Shown here piece by piece: positions 44,471 through 52,955 of a stretch of DNA of 64,000 nucleotides (position 1 is its first letter; each line of letters starts with the position of its first letter). A program made the position numbers and the translations under genes. The DNA comes from Gp6-AA40 sp035496255 (GTDB taxonomy: Bacteria; Acidobacteriota; Vicinamibacteria; Vicinamibacterales; UBA2999), in the NCBI GenBank assembly GCA_035496255.1, contig DATJEU010000014.1, positions 62,001-126,000 on the forward strand, given 5' to 3'. The notes under the pieces were generated by a model. It was not told the DNA's origin. It saw only the letters and a program-made list of their open reading frames with translations, and searched no databases.

Positions 44471-45856
44471 TCAACACGACCGCCCCATCACCGCCAGCTC
44501 GCGCGCATGTCGCCTGCGAACGTGCGCGTCGAGCGACGCGACGAGCGCGCGCACGCGCGGTGCGCGAATGCGCAGGTAGTTGGTGAGAAACGACGGCCGC
44601 ATGTAGTACTGCGTGTAGGCGCTGCCGAGCAGGAACGTCAGCTCGTCGTGCTTCAACGTCGGGTGCGCAAATGTCGGCGTGAATCCGTCGAAGCGTTCCC
44701 AGTCGGACTCCGTGATCGAGGGCTGCATGCGCTTGAAGAGCGGTGTCCCCGGGTACGGCGTCAGGATCTTGAACTGCGCAACGGTTGACCCGAGGTCGAT
44801 CGAGTATTCGATCGTCGCGCTGATCGATTCCCACGTGTCCTCCGCGAACCCGATTACGTAGAACGCGGCGGTGACGATGCCGAGCTCGCGGCAGCGACGA
44901 AGCATCTCGCGCTGATGCAGCTCGGGAATCGGACGCCGACCGACCTTCCTCAGCGTCGCCGGCGCGACCGATTCGACACCGAAGCTCATGGCGCGAAGAC
45001 CGGCCCCATGCATCGCTCTCAGCAGCTCGGCGTCGAGGCGATCGAGCCTCGTCTCGCACTCGAAGGTATGGGAGAGCTGCCGCGAGCGGATCCCCTCGCA
45101 GAGGGCAAGCACCCGGTCGCGTTCCTGCGAGAACAGCGGATCGCGGAACACGATATGAAGCGGTCCGCGCACGTCCTCGAGATACGAGAGCTCATCCAGG
45201 ATGTTCGCGACCGACCGCGCGCGATAGGTCGCCTGGATGCGATGCGGACAGTACGTGCAGAACTCCGGGCAACTGCGGGATGCGAGCACCGGCAGCGACC
45301 CGCCGTACGGCCGGCCCGCGAACGGCACGCGGACGTGCCGCCTCGACGGAACCAGCGGTTCCCACCACGGGAACGGGAGTGAGTCGAGATCCTCGATCTG
45401 CGGACTCGGTGCCATGCCACGCAACCTGTCGCCGCCGAACAGCCGGCGCAGCGCAGCCTCCGGCTCGCCGTCGACGATGAAATCGGCGGCGTCGGCGAAG
45501 AGCTGCGAGAGCTTCTGTGACGCAAGACCGATGAAGCCGACGCGCGCGCCACGTGCACGCATCGCCGTCGCCCATTCGGTCTCGCGCCGATAGTCCACGA
45601 GCGACGACAGGATGATCCCGATGTCCCCGTCAACTGGCTCGCCCGACGAGCCGACCACTTCGTGTCCGGCCTGCCTGGCGAGTGCTGCCGCGTAGGCCAG
45701 GTGCACGCTCGGCAGCTCGTGGAAGCCACTCTTCATCCGCGCGACAACGCGCGTCACTTTCGAAAACGGTTTCAGCCTGGAGCCGTAACCACCAACGACG
45801 GTGTCCTTGCTGATGAAGCCGTCACCGCCCTTGATGTCCGCAAGTACGATCCGCAT
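44471..45856 (-). CDS. B12-binding-domain radical SAM enzyme
   Basis: A 461-residue enzyme. The N-terminal third resembles a cobalamin-binding domain (HLAYAAALARQAGHEVVGSSGEP), and the radical SAM cluster motif is CPEFCTYC (CxxxCxxC) near residue 205, followed by LHIVFRDPLFSQERDRVLAL and SFGVESVAPATLRKVGRRP. Such enzymes methylate or rearrange unreactive carbons. The canonical DxHxxG of B12 binding is not seen, so cobalamin use is uncertain. The ATG at 45856 has an AGGTGG site. DedA and DegT genes follow. Confidence 0.87.
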   Translation of the reverse strand: MRIVLADIKGGDGFISKDTVVGGYGSRLKPFSKVTRVVARMKSGFHELPSVHLAYAAALARQAGHEVVGSSGEPVDGDIGIILSSLVDYRRETEWATAMRARGARVGFIGLASQKLSQLFADAADFIVDGEPEAALRRLFGGDRLRGMAPSPQIEDLDSLPFPWWEPLVPSRRHVRVPFAGRPYGGSLPVLASRSCPEFCTYCPHRIQATYRARSVANILDELSYLEDVRGPLHIVFRDPLFSQERDRVLALCEGIRSRQLSHTFECETRLDRLDAELLRAMHGAGLRAMSFGVESVAPATLRKVGRRPIPELHQREMLRRCRELGIVTAAFYVIGFAEDTWESISATIEYSIDLGSTVAQFKILTPYPGTPLFKRMQPSITESDWERFDGFTPTFAHPTLKHDELTFLLGSAYTQYYMRPSFLTNYLRIRAPRVRALVASLDAHVRRRHARELAVMGRSC

Positions 45857-45880
45857 GCACACCACCTCGCACCGAGCCCC

Positions 45881-45905
45881 GGCTCACGGTCGTAAGACCG
45901 TGGCC
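45881..45905. repeat. CACGGTC-GTAA-GACCGTG hairpin
   Basis: A 7-bp perfect stem with a GTAA loop, extended by GGC/GCC across a bulge, in the spacer just upstream of the radical SAM gene. It is similar in build to the 28447-28468 palindrome (same GACC/GGTC core). Confidence 0.5.
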
Positions 45906-45994
45906 ACAATGACCTCGATGAACGCCAACGAAAAGTCCGCCTTCGCCCGCGCCTCCAGCGCGTGGCGACAGAGCGAACCGGGAACGAACAGCGG

Positions 45995-46585
45995 TTAGAG
46001 GAGAGGCAGCGCGGGCGGAGGGCGAGGAGCGAAGGATCGATGCGCGGCGAACGTGCGGCGGCCACGGGCGCGATGGGGAGCAGAGGGCAGCGAAACGCCG
46101 GTCGTGGGTGCGCGCGGCGAACCGCGCACGAGCACCGAGGGAGCAAATGCCGCGCCGCTGAGCACACCCGCGGGCTCGCCGTTGCCATCCTCGACACGAC
46201 GCTGCGTCGGCGTCGTCAGCTCGTGCGGAACGCTGTGGCGCGGTCGGTACTTGCGAAAGCCTCTGCGGTGTGGAGTCCAGACCTGTATGTGCGCTTGGCT
46301 GTCGCGGGCGATCAGCTCGGGCCGATGATCCCCGTCGAGATCGGTTGCGGCGACATTCTGGAGGGGGACGTGGGAGTAGAGAACCTGGAGCGTGTCGGAG
46401 CCCGACAGCCACACGCGAAGCACGGAGGGCTGCTGGGTATCGATGAGGACGCGATCGTGTCGGCCGTCACCGTCGAAGTCGATCGCCAGCGCCGGTTCCG
46501 CCGCTGCCACCACGTAGGGCAACAGCAACAAGCAGGCGCAAGCCATCCAGAGAACCCGGCGCGGCGCAAATGCGGTGTGGCGCAT
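45995..46585 (-). CDS. Secreted VCBS/FG-GAP repeat protein
   Basis: A 196-residue protein with a signal peptide (VLWMACACLLLLPYVVAAA) and two calcium-binding-like loops, DFDGDGRHDRVLID and DLDGDHRPELIARD, of the FG-GAP/VCBS type. The second half is Arg/Pro/Ser/Thr-rich and low in complexity. The ATG at 46585 starts directly at the signal peptide, and a TATACT box lies about 13 nt upstream, which would give a very short leader. Function unknown. Confidence 0.65.
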   Translation of the reverse strand: MRHTAFAPRRVLWMACACLLLLPYVVAAAEPALAIDFDGDGRHDRVLIDTQQPSVLRVWLSGSDTLQVLYSHVPLQNVAATDLDGDHRPELIARDSQAHIQVWTPHRRGFRKYRPRHSVPHELTTPTQRRVEDGNGEPAGVLSGAAFAPSVLVRGSPRAPTTGVSLPSAPHRARGRRTFAAHRSFAPRPPPALPLL

Positions 46586-46677
46586 CCGTACCGCGAGTAT
46601 ACCCGGAGCAAGAAGCACCGGCGACGGGAGTCGCATCGCCGGGGCAGGCCCGCGCATCGCGGCGCGGGACAGGCTGG

Positions 46678-47589
46678 CTATCGGTTTCCCGGTACGAGCG
46701 TGATCTGCACCCGTTTCTGATACTTCACCGGCTTGCCGTTGGCCTTGGCGGGTTGATACTGCCAGTTCCGGGCGGCAGCCAGCACCGTGCGGTCGTATTG
46801 CGGATCGAGCGGCGTGAGCATCGACGCCGACTCCACGCTTCCGCGCTCATCGATGAGGAGCTGGACAATCGCGGTCTTGCGCTGCGTCACGGGCCGGGAA
46901 TAGGGCGGGATGGTCTGCTTGACGGCCACGGGCGGCGTGACATTCGCGTCGTCCGGCGTGTAGATGGGCGGATGCGGCGGCACGATCGGAGCCGCAGCGG
47001 CGATGGCGGCGGCGGGTACGATGGCCGGGGGCGGCGCCAGCGCCTTCTGCGCCAGGTCGCGGAAGCCGTTCGACAGCGTACGGAGATCCGCGAGCGGCGA
47101 CTGCGCGGCAGCCGCTGCGACATCGGGATCGTCCAGGCCGTTCAGCACCAGCGAGAATCCAGCGACCGCAACCGCGAAGTCCTGACGGTCATATGCGACC
47201 TTCGCGTCGTTGAACTGCTGCTGCAGAACCGAGGGTAATAGTCGGCGGCGCGTGTCGGTGACCGTGGTGCGGATGCGCGGCGAGAGATCGTCGAGCGGCG
47301 GACGGTACAGCGGATTCTGCGTGACGAGCTCCTCCACCGCGCGATCGCCGTCGTTGGTCCGGCCGAGGCCGTAGAGGCACAGCGCGCGATACAGCGCGAC
47401 GGCGCCAGGCTCGGTGATCGCGTCCTTCTTCGACGCGAGGTCATTGAGCTTGCTCAGCGCCTCGTCGTAGTTCGCCGCGGCATAGAGTTCACGCGCTGCC
47501 GCCAGCTCCTGGCCGGAGGCGGTGCGGCCCGCCGCAACCACCATCAGGCCCGTCAGGGCCGCCCCGATAACCGTGTGTCGTAGGTTCAT
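46678..47589 (-). CDS. TonB-C-terminal-domain secreted protein
   Basis: A 303-residue protein with a signal peptide (IGAALTGLMVVAAGRTASGQ), a TPR-like helical part (LYAAANYDEALSKLNDLASKK), an Ala/Pro-rich linker, and a C-terminal TonB-like domain (KTAIVQLLIDERGSVESASMLTPL ... AARNWQYQPAKANGKPVKYQKRVQITL). It lacks the cytoplasmic membrane anchor and Pro-Lys spacer of a true TonB. Its ATG overlaps the stop of the PEGA pseudokinase gene (ATGA). Confidence 0.82.
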   Translation of the reverse strand: MNLRHTVIGAALTGLMVVAAGRTASGQELAAARELYAAANYDEALSKLNDLASKKDAITEPGAVALYRALCLYGLGRTNDGDRAVEELVTQNPLYRPPLDDLSPRIRTTVTDTRRRLLPSVLQQQFNDAKVAYDRQDFAVAVAGFSLVLNGLDDPDVAAAAAQSPLADLRTLSNGFRDLAQKALAPPPAIVPAAAIAAAAPIVPPHPPIYTPDDANVTPPVAVKQTIPPYSRPVTQRKTAIVQLLIDERGSVESASMLTPLDPQYDRTVLAAARNWQYQPAKANGKPVKYQKRVQITLVPGNR

Positions 47590-49613
47590 GGCTTTCTCCG
47601 AAGGTCAGCACTGACGCGCGCCGGCGCATTCAGCGTCACCGTCACCGTCGTTCGCTGCTCGCCAAGTTCCGGATGCCGGAAGACCACTTCATGCGCGCCG
47701 ATGGCCAACTGCACATTGCCGATCGGCGTTTCGCCCACGCGCTCGCCGTCGATCAAGACTTCCGCCCACGGCACCGCGTTCACTGACAGAGCGCCCTTCG
47801 GCGGATCAACCTTGACTGGCGTGACTTGTCCCGGCGTCACCGTGATGCTGCGGGTAATGCGGTATCCGAGCGCGTCATTGACGATGTCGAGGTCGTGTTT
47901 GCCGACCGCGGCCATGATGCGCTGCTGCCGGCTGCTGCCCAGGAGCTGCCCCTTCTCGAACAACTGCACATCGACTGGTGCCGTGACCGCGATCCAGCCG
48001 GACACCGGCGCGCCCTCAGGCGCGTTGAGCGGCACCACGAGAGAGGCGGTACTGCCGCTTTCGATCGTGACTTCCTGCGTCATCGAACCGAGTTGTCCTT
48101 CGACCGTCACCATGTGCACGCCGGGCATGAGGCTGTCCACCGTCAACGGCGACGTTCCACGGCGCTGCCCGTCGATGAGTACTTTGGCACCGGACGGCTC
48201 CGTTCGGATTTGCAGTTGGCCCGTGGCCGCGACGGCCTTCGGCAGATCGATCACCTCATTCAGCTGCGCGCCTGGTGTGACGTTGACGCGGACCGTCCGT
48301 GACGAGCCGTCGAGGCCGACCTGCAACACGTGGTCACCGGGCGGAACGGGCACGGTCAGCGGGGTGTGGCCGCGCTGCTGGCCATCGATGACGACGGTCG
48401 CACCTGCGGGCGTCGTTGACACGGCCATCATGCCGTCGACGACGTTGGTCGAGGGCGAGAGATATCGCTTCGCCGCGAACGCGCCACCGGTGGTCAGCAG
48501 CATGAGAATCGCGGCGGCGATACCAACCGTGCGCCGCGTCATCGGCTTGAGGAATTGCCGCACGCGCGAAGCCGCAGGCTGGTGCTGTGGTTCGTCTTCC
48601 TCTTCCGGCTGCGGCCACGTGGCCGGCTGGATTGACGATTGGGCCGCGTGTGGTGCCGCGTGTGAAGACTCTGCAGCCGGTGTCGGCGCCGGCGCCGGAG
48701 CAGAAAATACCGTCCTTGCTGCGGGCGTCTGAACCGGAGCGGCGGTCTTCACGGGTTCCGGCCGGCGAGGTGCCGCAACGGCAGGCTGACCCGCGGTGAA
48801 TGCCGCAATGGCCTGCCGAATCGCCGTCTCGTCGAGCCGCGCGAGGATCGACGCGAGTTCGAGCCGCGCTTCGTCAATCGTACCGAACGATTCCGAGCCG
48901 GCCAGCTGCAGCGCGCGCGACAGCCAACGCGACACATCGTCAGGCAGCAGATCGATCGCGGTGCGAACGGACAGCGGCGCGGATCCCGACGTCGTCTCGC
49001 CGATGCGATCCGGGTACCCATCGCCGAGTGGACGGCCAACCAGCATCGCGAGCGCGACAGTGCCGGCCTGAACGACGTCGCTGCGCTGATCGAGGCCAGC
49101 GGCGCCGGCGGGCGGCGCGACGACGCGAAGCTGCTGCCAGCACTCGCGTGACGTCAACGACAGCGTCCGCAGCGGGGCGCCGAGCACGTGCTCCATGACC
49201 AACAGGCGGCCGTCGCCGGAGACGAGAATGCGTTCGGGCGCGAGGGCGCCGTGCCACCCCCCGGAGACACCGCGGTGCAGCGCCGCCAGCGCGTCGACCA
49301 ACTGACTCGTCAGGCCAAGGGCGCCGGTCGTGTCAACCGCGTGTCCCTGTTCCAGCAGTCGCGACAGGCGCGTGCCGGTGACGCGATCCGACACGACGCC
49401 AATGCCTTCCAGCTTGGGGAGGCGCGCGAGACCGCGGACGCGAACGAACGACGGATGCTGAAAGCGCGCGAGCTGCTCGATGCGTTCACGCAACGCCGCT
49501 TCGAACCCGGTGGCCGCAGTGAGCTCGCGCTTCAGCACGAGCACCTCCACCGGATCCTTGCTGGCGCTCACGACCAGGTGCCGCCGGCCAAAACCGTCTT
49601 CGAAATGATCCAT
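47586..49613 (-). CDS. Degenerate Ser/Thr kinase with TM helix and PEGA domains
   Basis: A 675-residue protein. Residues 1-270 have the kinase fold, but the catalytic loop reads WHGALAPERILV (HRD Asp replaced by Ala, near residue 121) and the DFG position reads VMEHVLG, so catalysis is unlikely. A long Ala/Pro/Gln linker is followed by a membrane helix (TVGIAAAILMLLTTGGAFAA, about residue 365) and PEGA-type repeats outside (TTPAGATVVIDGQQRGHTPL; TEPSGAKVLIDGQRRGTSPL; NAVPWAEVLIDGERVGETPI). It starts at ATG 49613 and is co-translated with the TonB-domain protein, suggesting an envelope-sensing scaffold. Confidence 0.85.
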   Translation of the reverse strand: MDHFEDGFGRRHLVVSASKDPVEVLVLKRELTAATGFEAALRERIEQLARFQHPSFVRVRGLARLPKLEGIGVVSDRVTGTRLSRLLEQGHAVDTTGALGLTSQLVDALAALHRGVSGGWHGALAPERILVSGDGRLLVMEHVLGAPLRTLSLTSRECWQQLRVVAPPAGAAGLDQRSDVVQAGTVALAMLVGRPLGDGYPDRIGETTSGSAPLSVRTAIDLLPDDVSRWLSRALQLAGSESFGTIDEARLELASILARLDETAIRQAIAAFTAGQPAVAAPRRPEPVKTAAPVQTPAARTVFSAPAPAPTPAAESSHAAPHAAQSSIQPATWPQPEEEDEPQHQPAASRVRQFLKPMTRRTVGIAAAILMLLTTGGAFAAKRYLSPSTNVVDGMMAVSTTPAGATVVIDGQQRGHTPLTVPVPPGDHVLQVGLDGSSRTVRVNVTPGAQLNEVIDLPKAVAATGQLQIRTEPSGAKVLIDGQRRGTSPLTVDSLMPGVHMVTVEGQLGSMTQEVTIESGSTASLVVPLNAPEGAPVSGWIAVTAPVDVQLFEKGQLLGSSRQQRIMAAVGKHDLDIVNDALGYRITRSITVTPGQVTPVKVDPPKGALSVNAVPWAEVLIDGERVGETPIGNVQLAIGAHEVVFRHPELGEQRTTVTVTLNAPARVSADLRRKP

Positions 49614-49792
49614 GGCGGGACCCCGCAGTGCCAGTTCCGTACCCTCGTGTCGAGGTCGCGAATTGCCCCGCAAGTGATTCGATCGAAAGGCCTCTGCGCC
49701 GATTTACCCGATCGAGGGGATTACGCGGTGGATCACAAGATCCGTCAGTCTGCTTACAGCACCGTCGTCGACCCGCAGTTACAGGTCCGTGC

Positions 49793-51145
49793 GTGAAAGG
49801 CATAATCCCGAAAGTGACCCCACGCGTTCGCTTTGCGCCTTCTCCTACCGGCTACCTGCACGTCGGCGGAGCGCGCACCGCGCTCTTCAACTGGTTCTAT
49901 GCGCGCCGGCACGGCGGCGTCTTCATCCTGCGCATCGAAGACACGGACGTCGAGCGGTCGTCGGCCGACATGGTCACCGGCATCCTCGAGGGGCTGCGCT
50001 GGCTTGGTCTGACCTGGGATGAAGGCCCGGAGGTGGGGGGACCTCACGCGCCGTACGCCCAATCGGGGCGTCTCGATCGGTATCGAGCGGCGGCGGAACG
50101 CCTGCTCGCGTCCGGCCATGCCTATCGCGACGAGGGGGCGATCCGGTTCAGGCCGCGCGCTGGCCTGGTCGCCTTCGACGATGCGGTGCACGGACGAATC
50201 GAGTTCGATACGGGAGACATCGAACCCTTCGTGATTCTTCGGTCCGACGGACATCCCACGTACCACTTGTCCGTCGTGGTCGACGACGCGCAGATGGCGA
50301 TCACTGATGTCGTGCGCGGCGACGATCACATCTCGAACACGCCGAAGCACGTCCTCCTGTTCGAAGCACTCGATGCGCCGATTCCGCGTTTCGCGCACGT
50401 GCCATTGATCCTCGGCGCGGACAAGAAGCGCTTGAGCAAGCGGCACGGAGCGACATCGGTGACGGAGTACCAGCGCCAGGGCTATCTGCCGGAGGCGATG
50501 GTCAACTTCCTCGCGCTGCTTGGCTGGTCGCCTGGTGACGATCGCGAGTTGATGTCGCGTGAGGAATTGATCGCGAGCTTCTCACTCGAGGGCATCAGCG
50601 GTGGCAACGCGGTGTTCAACACCGAAAAGCTGGACTGGATGAACGGTCAGTACATCGCGCGGATGCCGATCGCCGAGCTCGCCGACCACGTGCGCGCGTT
50701 GCTCGATGCGGCAGGTCTGGCCGATTCGCGACTCGCGCGCGATACCGTCGCGTTCCATCGTCTGCTCGAGCTGTTGCGGCCGCGCGCAAAACGGCTCACC
50801 GATTTTGTCGAGCAGTCCGCGCCACTGCTGTCGGATACGGTCGAGTACGAGCCGATGGCGGTCGAGAAACACCTTGCCGCACCGGATCTCCTCGCAAACA
50901 TCCGCGCGCTGGTAACAGCGTTGACGCACGTCACCCCGTTCGACGAGCCACATGTGGAAGCGGCGGTGCGTGGAACGGCAGAACAGCGGAGGATCAAGGC
51001 CGCCACACTGATTCACGCCACACGCGTCGGACTCACCGGACGAACGACAAGCCCGGGTCTTTTCGAGCTGATCGTTTTACTCGGTCGTGACGGCACGATC
51101 GATCGACTCGACCGGCTCGCCTCATTCCTCGCCGCGCGATCCTAA
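49793..51145 (+). CDS. gltX: Glutamyl-tRNA synthetase
   Basis: A 450-residue class I aminoacyl-tRNA synthetase charging tRNA-Glu. VRFAPSPTGYLHVGGARTALF contains the HIGH-like site near residue 15, FILRIEDTDVERS follows, and KKRLSKRHGATSV is the KMSKS loop near residue 216. The anticodon-binding region covers the last third. GTG codons at 49793 and 49814 are both plausible starts; the family N-terminus fits the second slightly better. It is divergent from the pseudokinase gene. Confidence 0.95.
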   Translation: MKGIIPKVTPRVRFAPSPTGYLHVGGARTALFNWFYARRHGGVFILRIEDTDVERSSADMVTGILEGLRWLGLTWDEGPEVGGPHAPYAQSGRLDRYRAAAERLLASGHAYRDEGAIRFRPRAGLVAFDDAVHGRIEFDTGDIEPFVILRSDGHPTYHLSVVVDDAQMAITDVVRGDDHISNTPKHVLLFEALDAPIPRFAHVPLILGADKKRLSKRHGATSVTEYQRQGYLPEAMVNFLALLGWSPGDDRELMSREELIASFSLEGISGGNAVFNTEKLDWMNGQYIARMPIAELADHVRALLDAAGLADSRLARDTVAFHRLLELLRPRAKRLTDFVEQSAPLLSDTVEYEPMAVEKHLAAPDLLANIRALVTALTHVTPFDEPHVEAAVRGTAEQRRIKAATLIHATRVGLTGRTTSPGLFELIVLLGRDGTIDRLDRLASFLAARS

Positions 51146-51301
51146 GAATTCCTCTGTGAAATTGCCGATCGCGCGAATACGTGCCTCGGCGTCCGCACAA
51201 ATTCAGCCTCGTCCGTACGCGCCGACCTCGTCTTTTCCTGCGCGAGTGTGTAGCTAAGTTCCTTCACAGTTGAGAGTTACGCGCGTTTCCCTCTTGAGCC
51301 G

Positions 51302-51317
51302 TGGCACCTCGGTTGCA
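51302..51317 (+). promoter_or_regulatory. Sigma-54 promoter (-24/-12), near-perfect
   Basis: TGGCAC-N5-TTGCA matches the sigma-54 consensus in both elements with exact spacing. It lies in the spacer after gltX and 73 nt before the KGG protein start, giving a leader of about 60 nt. Upstream, CTGTGAA (51152) and TTCACAG (51262) form a widely spaced inverted pair that could be activator sites. Confidence 0.75.
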
Positions 51318-51389
51318 GCCCCGGTCCGAGCGAGAGGACCTGTGCGCCGGTATTCGGCGGCGGGCGGAGGAGTGGATCAGGAGGTCAGT

Positions 51390-51656
51390 GTGGCTAAAGA
51401 GGATCGCGGATTCGCCTCGATGGAACGCGCGAAGCAGCGTGAGATTGCCAGCAAGGGTGGCAAGGCGGCACACCAGAAGGGAACCGCCCACGAGTGGACC
51501 AGCGAGGAAGCGCGCGAGGCCGGCCGCAAGGGCGGAATGGCGAGCCATCGTCGGCGCAAGCAGATGATGGAGACTCCAGGTGAGACGACGAACGAGTCCA
51601 CCGGGGGTGCCGATATGTCCGACGCGTCGGGCGACCAGGACGAGCAGATTCCATAA
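51390..51656 (+). CDS. KGG-motif stress-response-like protein
   Basis: An 88-residue hydrophilic protein with two KGG repeats: ASKGGKAAHQKGTAHEWTSEEA and AGRKGGMASHRRRKQ. This is the con-10/stress-induced acidophilic repeat pattern found in general stress proteins such as GsiB and YciG. FASMERAKQREI precedes and an acidic tail follows. The GTG at 51390 has an AGGAGG site; the longer frame from 51270 spans the promoter. It is monocistronic between a sigma-54 promoter and a terminator. Confidence 0.8.
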   Translation: MAKEDRGFASMERAKQREIASKGGKAAHQKGTAHEWTSEEAREAGRKGGMASHRRRKQMMETPGETTNESTGGADMSDASGDQDEQIP

Positions 51657-51684
51657 TCACCTCGTCATCCTCGCGGTTTCATCA

Positions 51685-51722
51685 GCGGCCCGTTGCCTCA
51701 CGGCGGCGGGCCGCTTCTTGTT
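51685..51722 (+). terminator. Intrinsic terminator after the KGG gene
   Basis: An 8-bp GC stem (GCGGCCCG / CGGGCCGC) with a 14-nt loop is followed by TTCTTGTTT. It lies 29 nt after the stop codon, so it fits a Rho-independent terminator for the KGG transcript. Confidence 0.7.
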
Positions 51723-51753
51723 TCGGATCGGATCGAACCGCTTCGCGGCGGGG

Positions 51754-51771
51754 GCGGGTCTGAAAACCCGC
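51754..51771. repeat. GCGGGT-CTGAAA-ACCCGC palindrome
   Basis: A perfect 6-bp stem with a 6-nt loop just downstream of the anti-sigma gene stop codon. Its GGGTCTGA-A core matches the palindrome at 24900-24913. Confidence 0.5.
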
Positions 51772-51790
51772 ACCTGGCCACGATGAATGT

Positions 51791-52366
51791 CTACGACCGG
51801 CGATGCAGCACGCCACCATGGAGCAGCGTGTAGCTGCCGATCGATCGCTCCGTGTCGCCCTCGCGCGCGAGCAGTTCCAGTTGCACTTCGACGGCCGGCA
51901 CCTCACGGATCCAGGCTGCAGGCACGGCGTGAACGATCTCGCCGGATGAATCACCGGCAACTTCGCTCGTCACGCGCGCAACCTCAGTACCCGCGATGCG
52001 CCGCGTCAGCGTGACCTGACGCACGCCGCCGAAATCGCCGCGCAGCCGCAGCGCCATCATTTCGTCGTCGTCCCACACGGCGCACGGCACAATGGCACCG
52101 GGAGTCAGCGTGTAACTCCTGACCCGCACACCATCGCGCGAGAGCCGATTCAACACGGCGTCGGTCACGAACCCGCCGACGCCCGCCGATCGAATGGCCG
52201 ATCGGATCGCCCGTAGCAGCCCGTCGAACTCCGCTGCGCGGGCACCGCAATCGACGCACGAGAATACATGCTCTTCGAGCGCGGCGGTCGCAGTGGCGTC
52301 ACATTCACCGCCAGCGTAGTCGGTCAGGTCCGCAACAGTGATCTGTTCGCAGCGGGACGCGGTCAC
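51791..52366 (-). CDS. Zinc-finger (zf-HC2-like) anti-sigma factor
   Basis: A 191-residue soluble protein with an N-terminal ZAS-type motif (LEEHVFSCVDCGARAAEF, HxxxCxxC) near residue 35, and a C-terminal domain of beta strands (VRQVTLTRRIAGTEVARVTSEVAG) without a membrane helix. The start is the GTG at 52366, overlapping the sigma gene's stop as GTGA. It probably binds the adjacent ECF factor; with no TM helix it may sense a cytoplasmic signal. Confidence 0.82.
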   Translation of the reverse strand: MTASRCEQITVADLTDYAGGECDATATAALEEHVFSCVDCGARAAEFDGLLRAIRSAIRSAGVGGFVTDAVLNRLSRDGVRVRSYTLTPGAIVPCAVWDDDEMMALRLRGDFGGVRQVTLTRRIAGTEVARVTSEVAGDSSGEIVHAVPAAWIREVPAVEVQLELLAREGDTERSIGSYTLLHGGVLHRRS

Positions 52367-52941
52367 AATCGTGCGCCTCCCAGAACGCAATCGCGCAGGC
52401 GCGCCATTGCCCGATGCCGAATCGCACGCACGGCACCAGACGTCACCCCGAGATCGTTGGCGATACGCGGCGCTTCCGCATCGGCGTAGAACGTCAGCAT
52501 CACGACCAGCCGATCGCGTTCCGCGAGCGCTCCCAGGCACGCGGCGACGCGCGGACCATCGAGGGCAGCGTCAGACAACGACGTGACCTCTTCCTTCCCA
52601 AGGCCAAACCTCGCTGACAACTGCTCGCGCCGTCGCGTCGTTCGCCGCCCGGCCTGAATCATCGTGCGGCTCGTCCCCAGGATGAACGACCCGATTTGCT
52701 CCGGCCGCCGGACTTCCCCGGCGCGAAGCCGTTCGATCGTGAGCAGCAGGACCTCCTGCACGAGGTCATCGCTTGCTGCTTCGTTCCGGAGGTGACACCG
52801 GCCATACAGTCGCACGCGAGGCGCGAACCGGCGATACAGCTCCGCCTCCTCGGCGTCCGTCGAGCCCGGCGGGCCTTCGGCGATCCGGCACGCGAGTGAT
52901 TCATCGCTATTGGCCTCGAGCGTGGGATGCGCATCCGGCAT
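52363..52941 (-). CDS. ECF-type RNA polymerase sigma factor
   Basis: A 192-residue sigma-70-family protein. Region 2 is seen in ELYRRFAPRVRLYGRCHLRNEAASDDLVQEVLLLTIERLR, written here only by its SDDLVQEV core near residue 58, and region 4 in LAERDRLVVMLTFYADAEAPRIANDLGVTSGAVRAI by its GVTSGAVRAIRHRAMARL helix near residue 165. It is translationally coupled to the anti-sigma gene and lies 14 nt after the flavodiiron-like MBL gene. Confidence 0.88.
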   Translation of the reverse strand: MPDAHPTLEANSDESLACRIAEGPPGSTDAEEAELYRRFAPRVRLYGRCHLRNEAASDDLVQEVLLLTIERLRAGEVRRPEQIGSFILGTSRTMIQAGRRTTRRREQLSARFGLGKEEVTSLSDAALDGPRVAACLGALAERDRLVVMLTFYADAEAPRIANDLGVTSGAVRAIRHRAMARLRDCVLGGARL

Positions 52942-52955
52942 CAGCCGGACGGTAC

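Noticed and set aside
45895..45994. Continuation of the VCBS frame after its stop codon as a hidden gene
   Set aside because: The frame is open for about 33 codons but has no start codon or ribosome site and ends in the spacer hairpin; probably chance in high-GC DNA.
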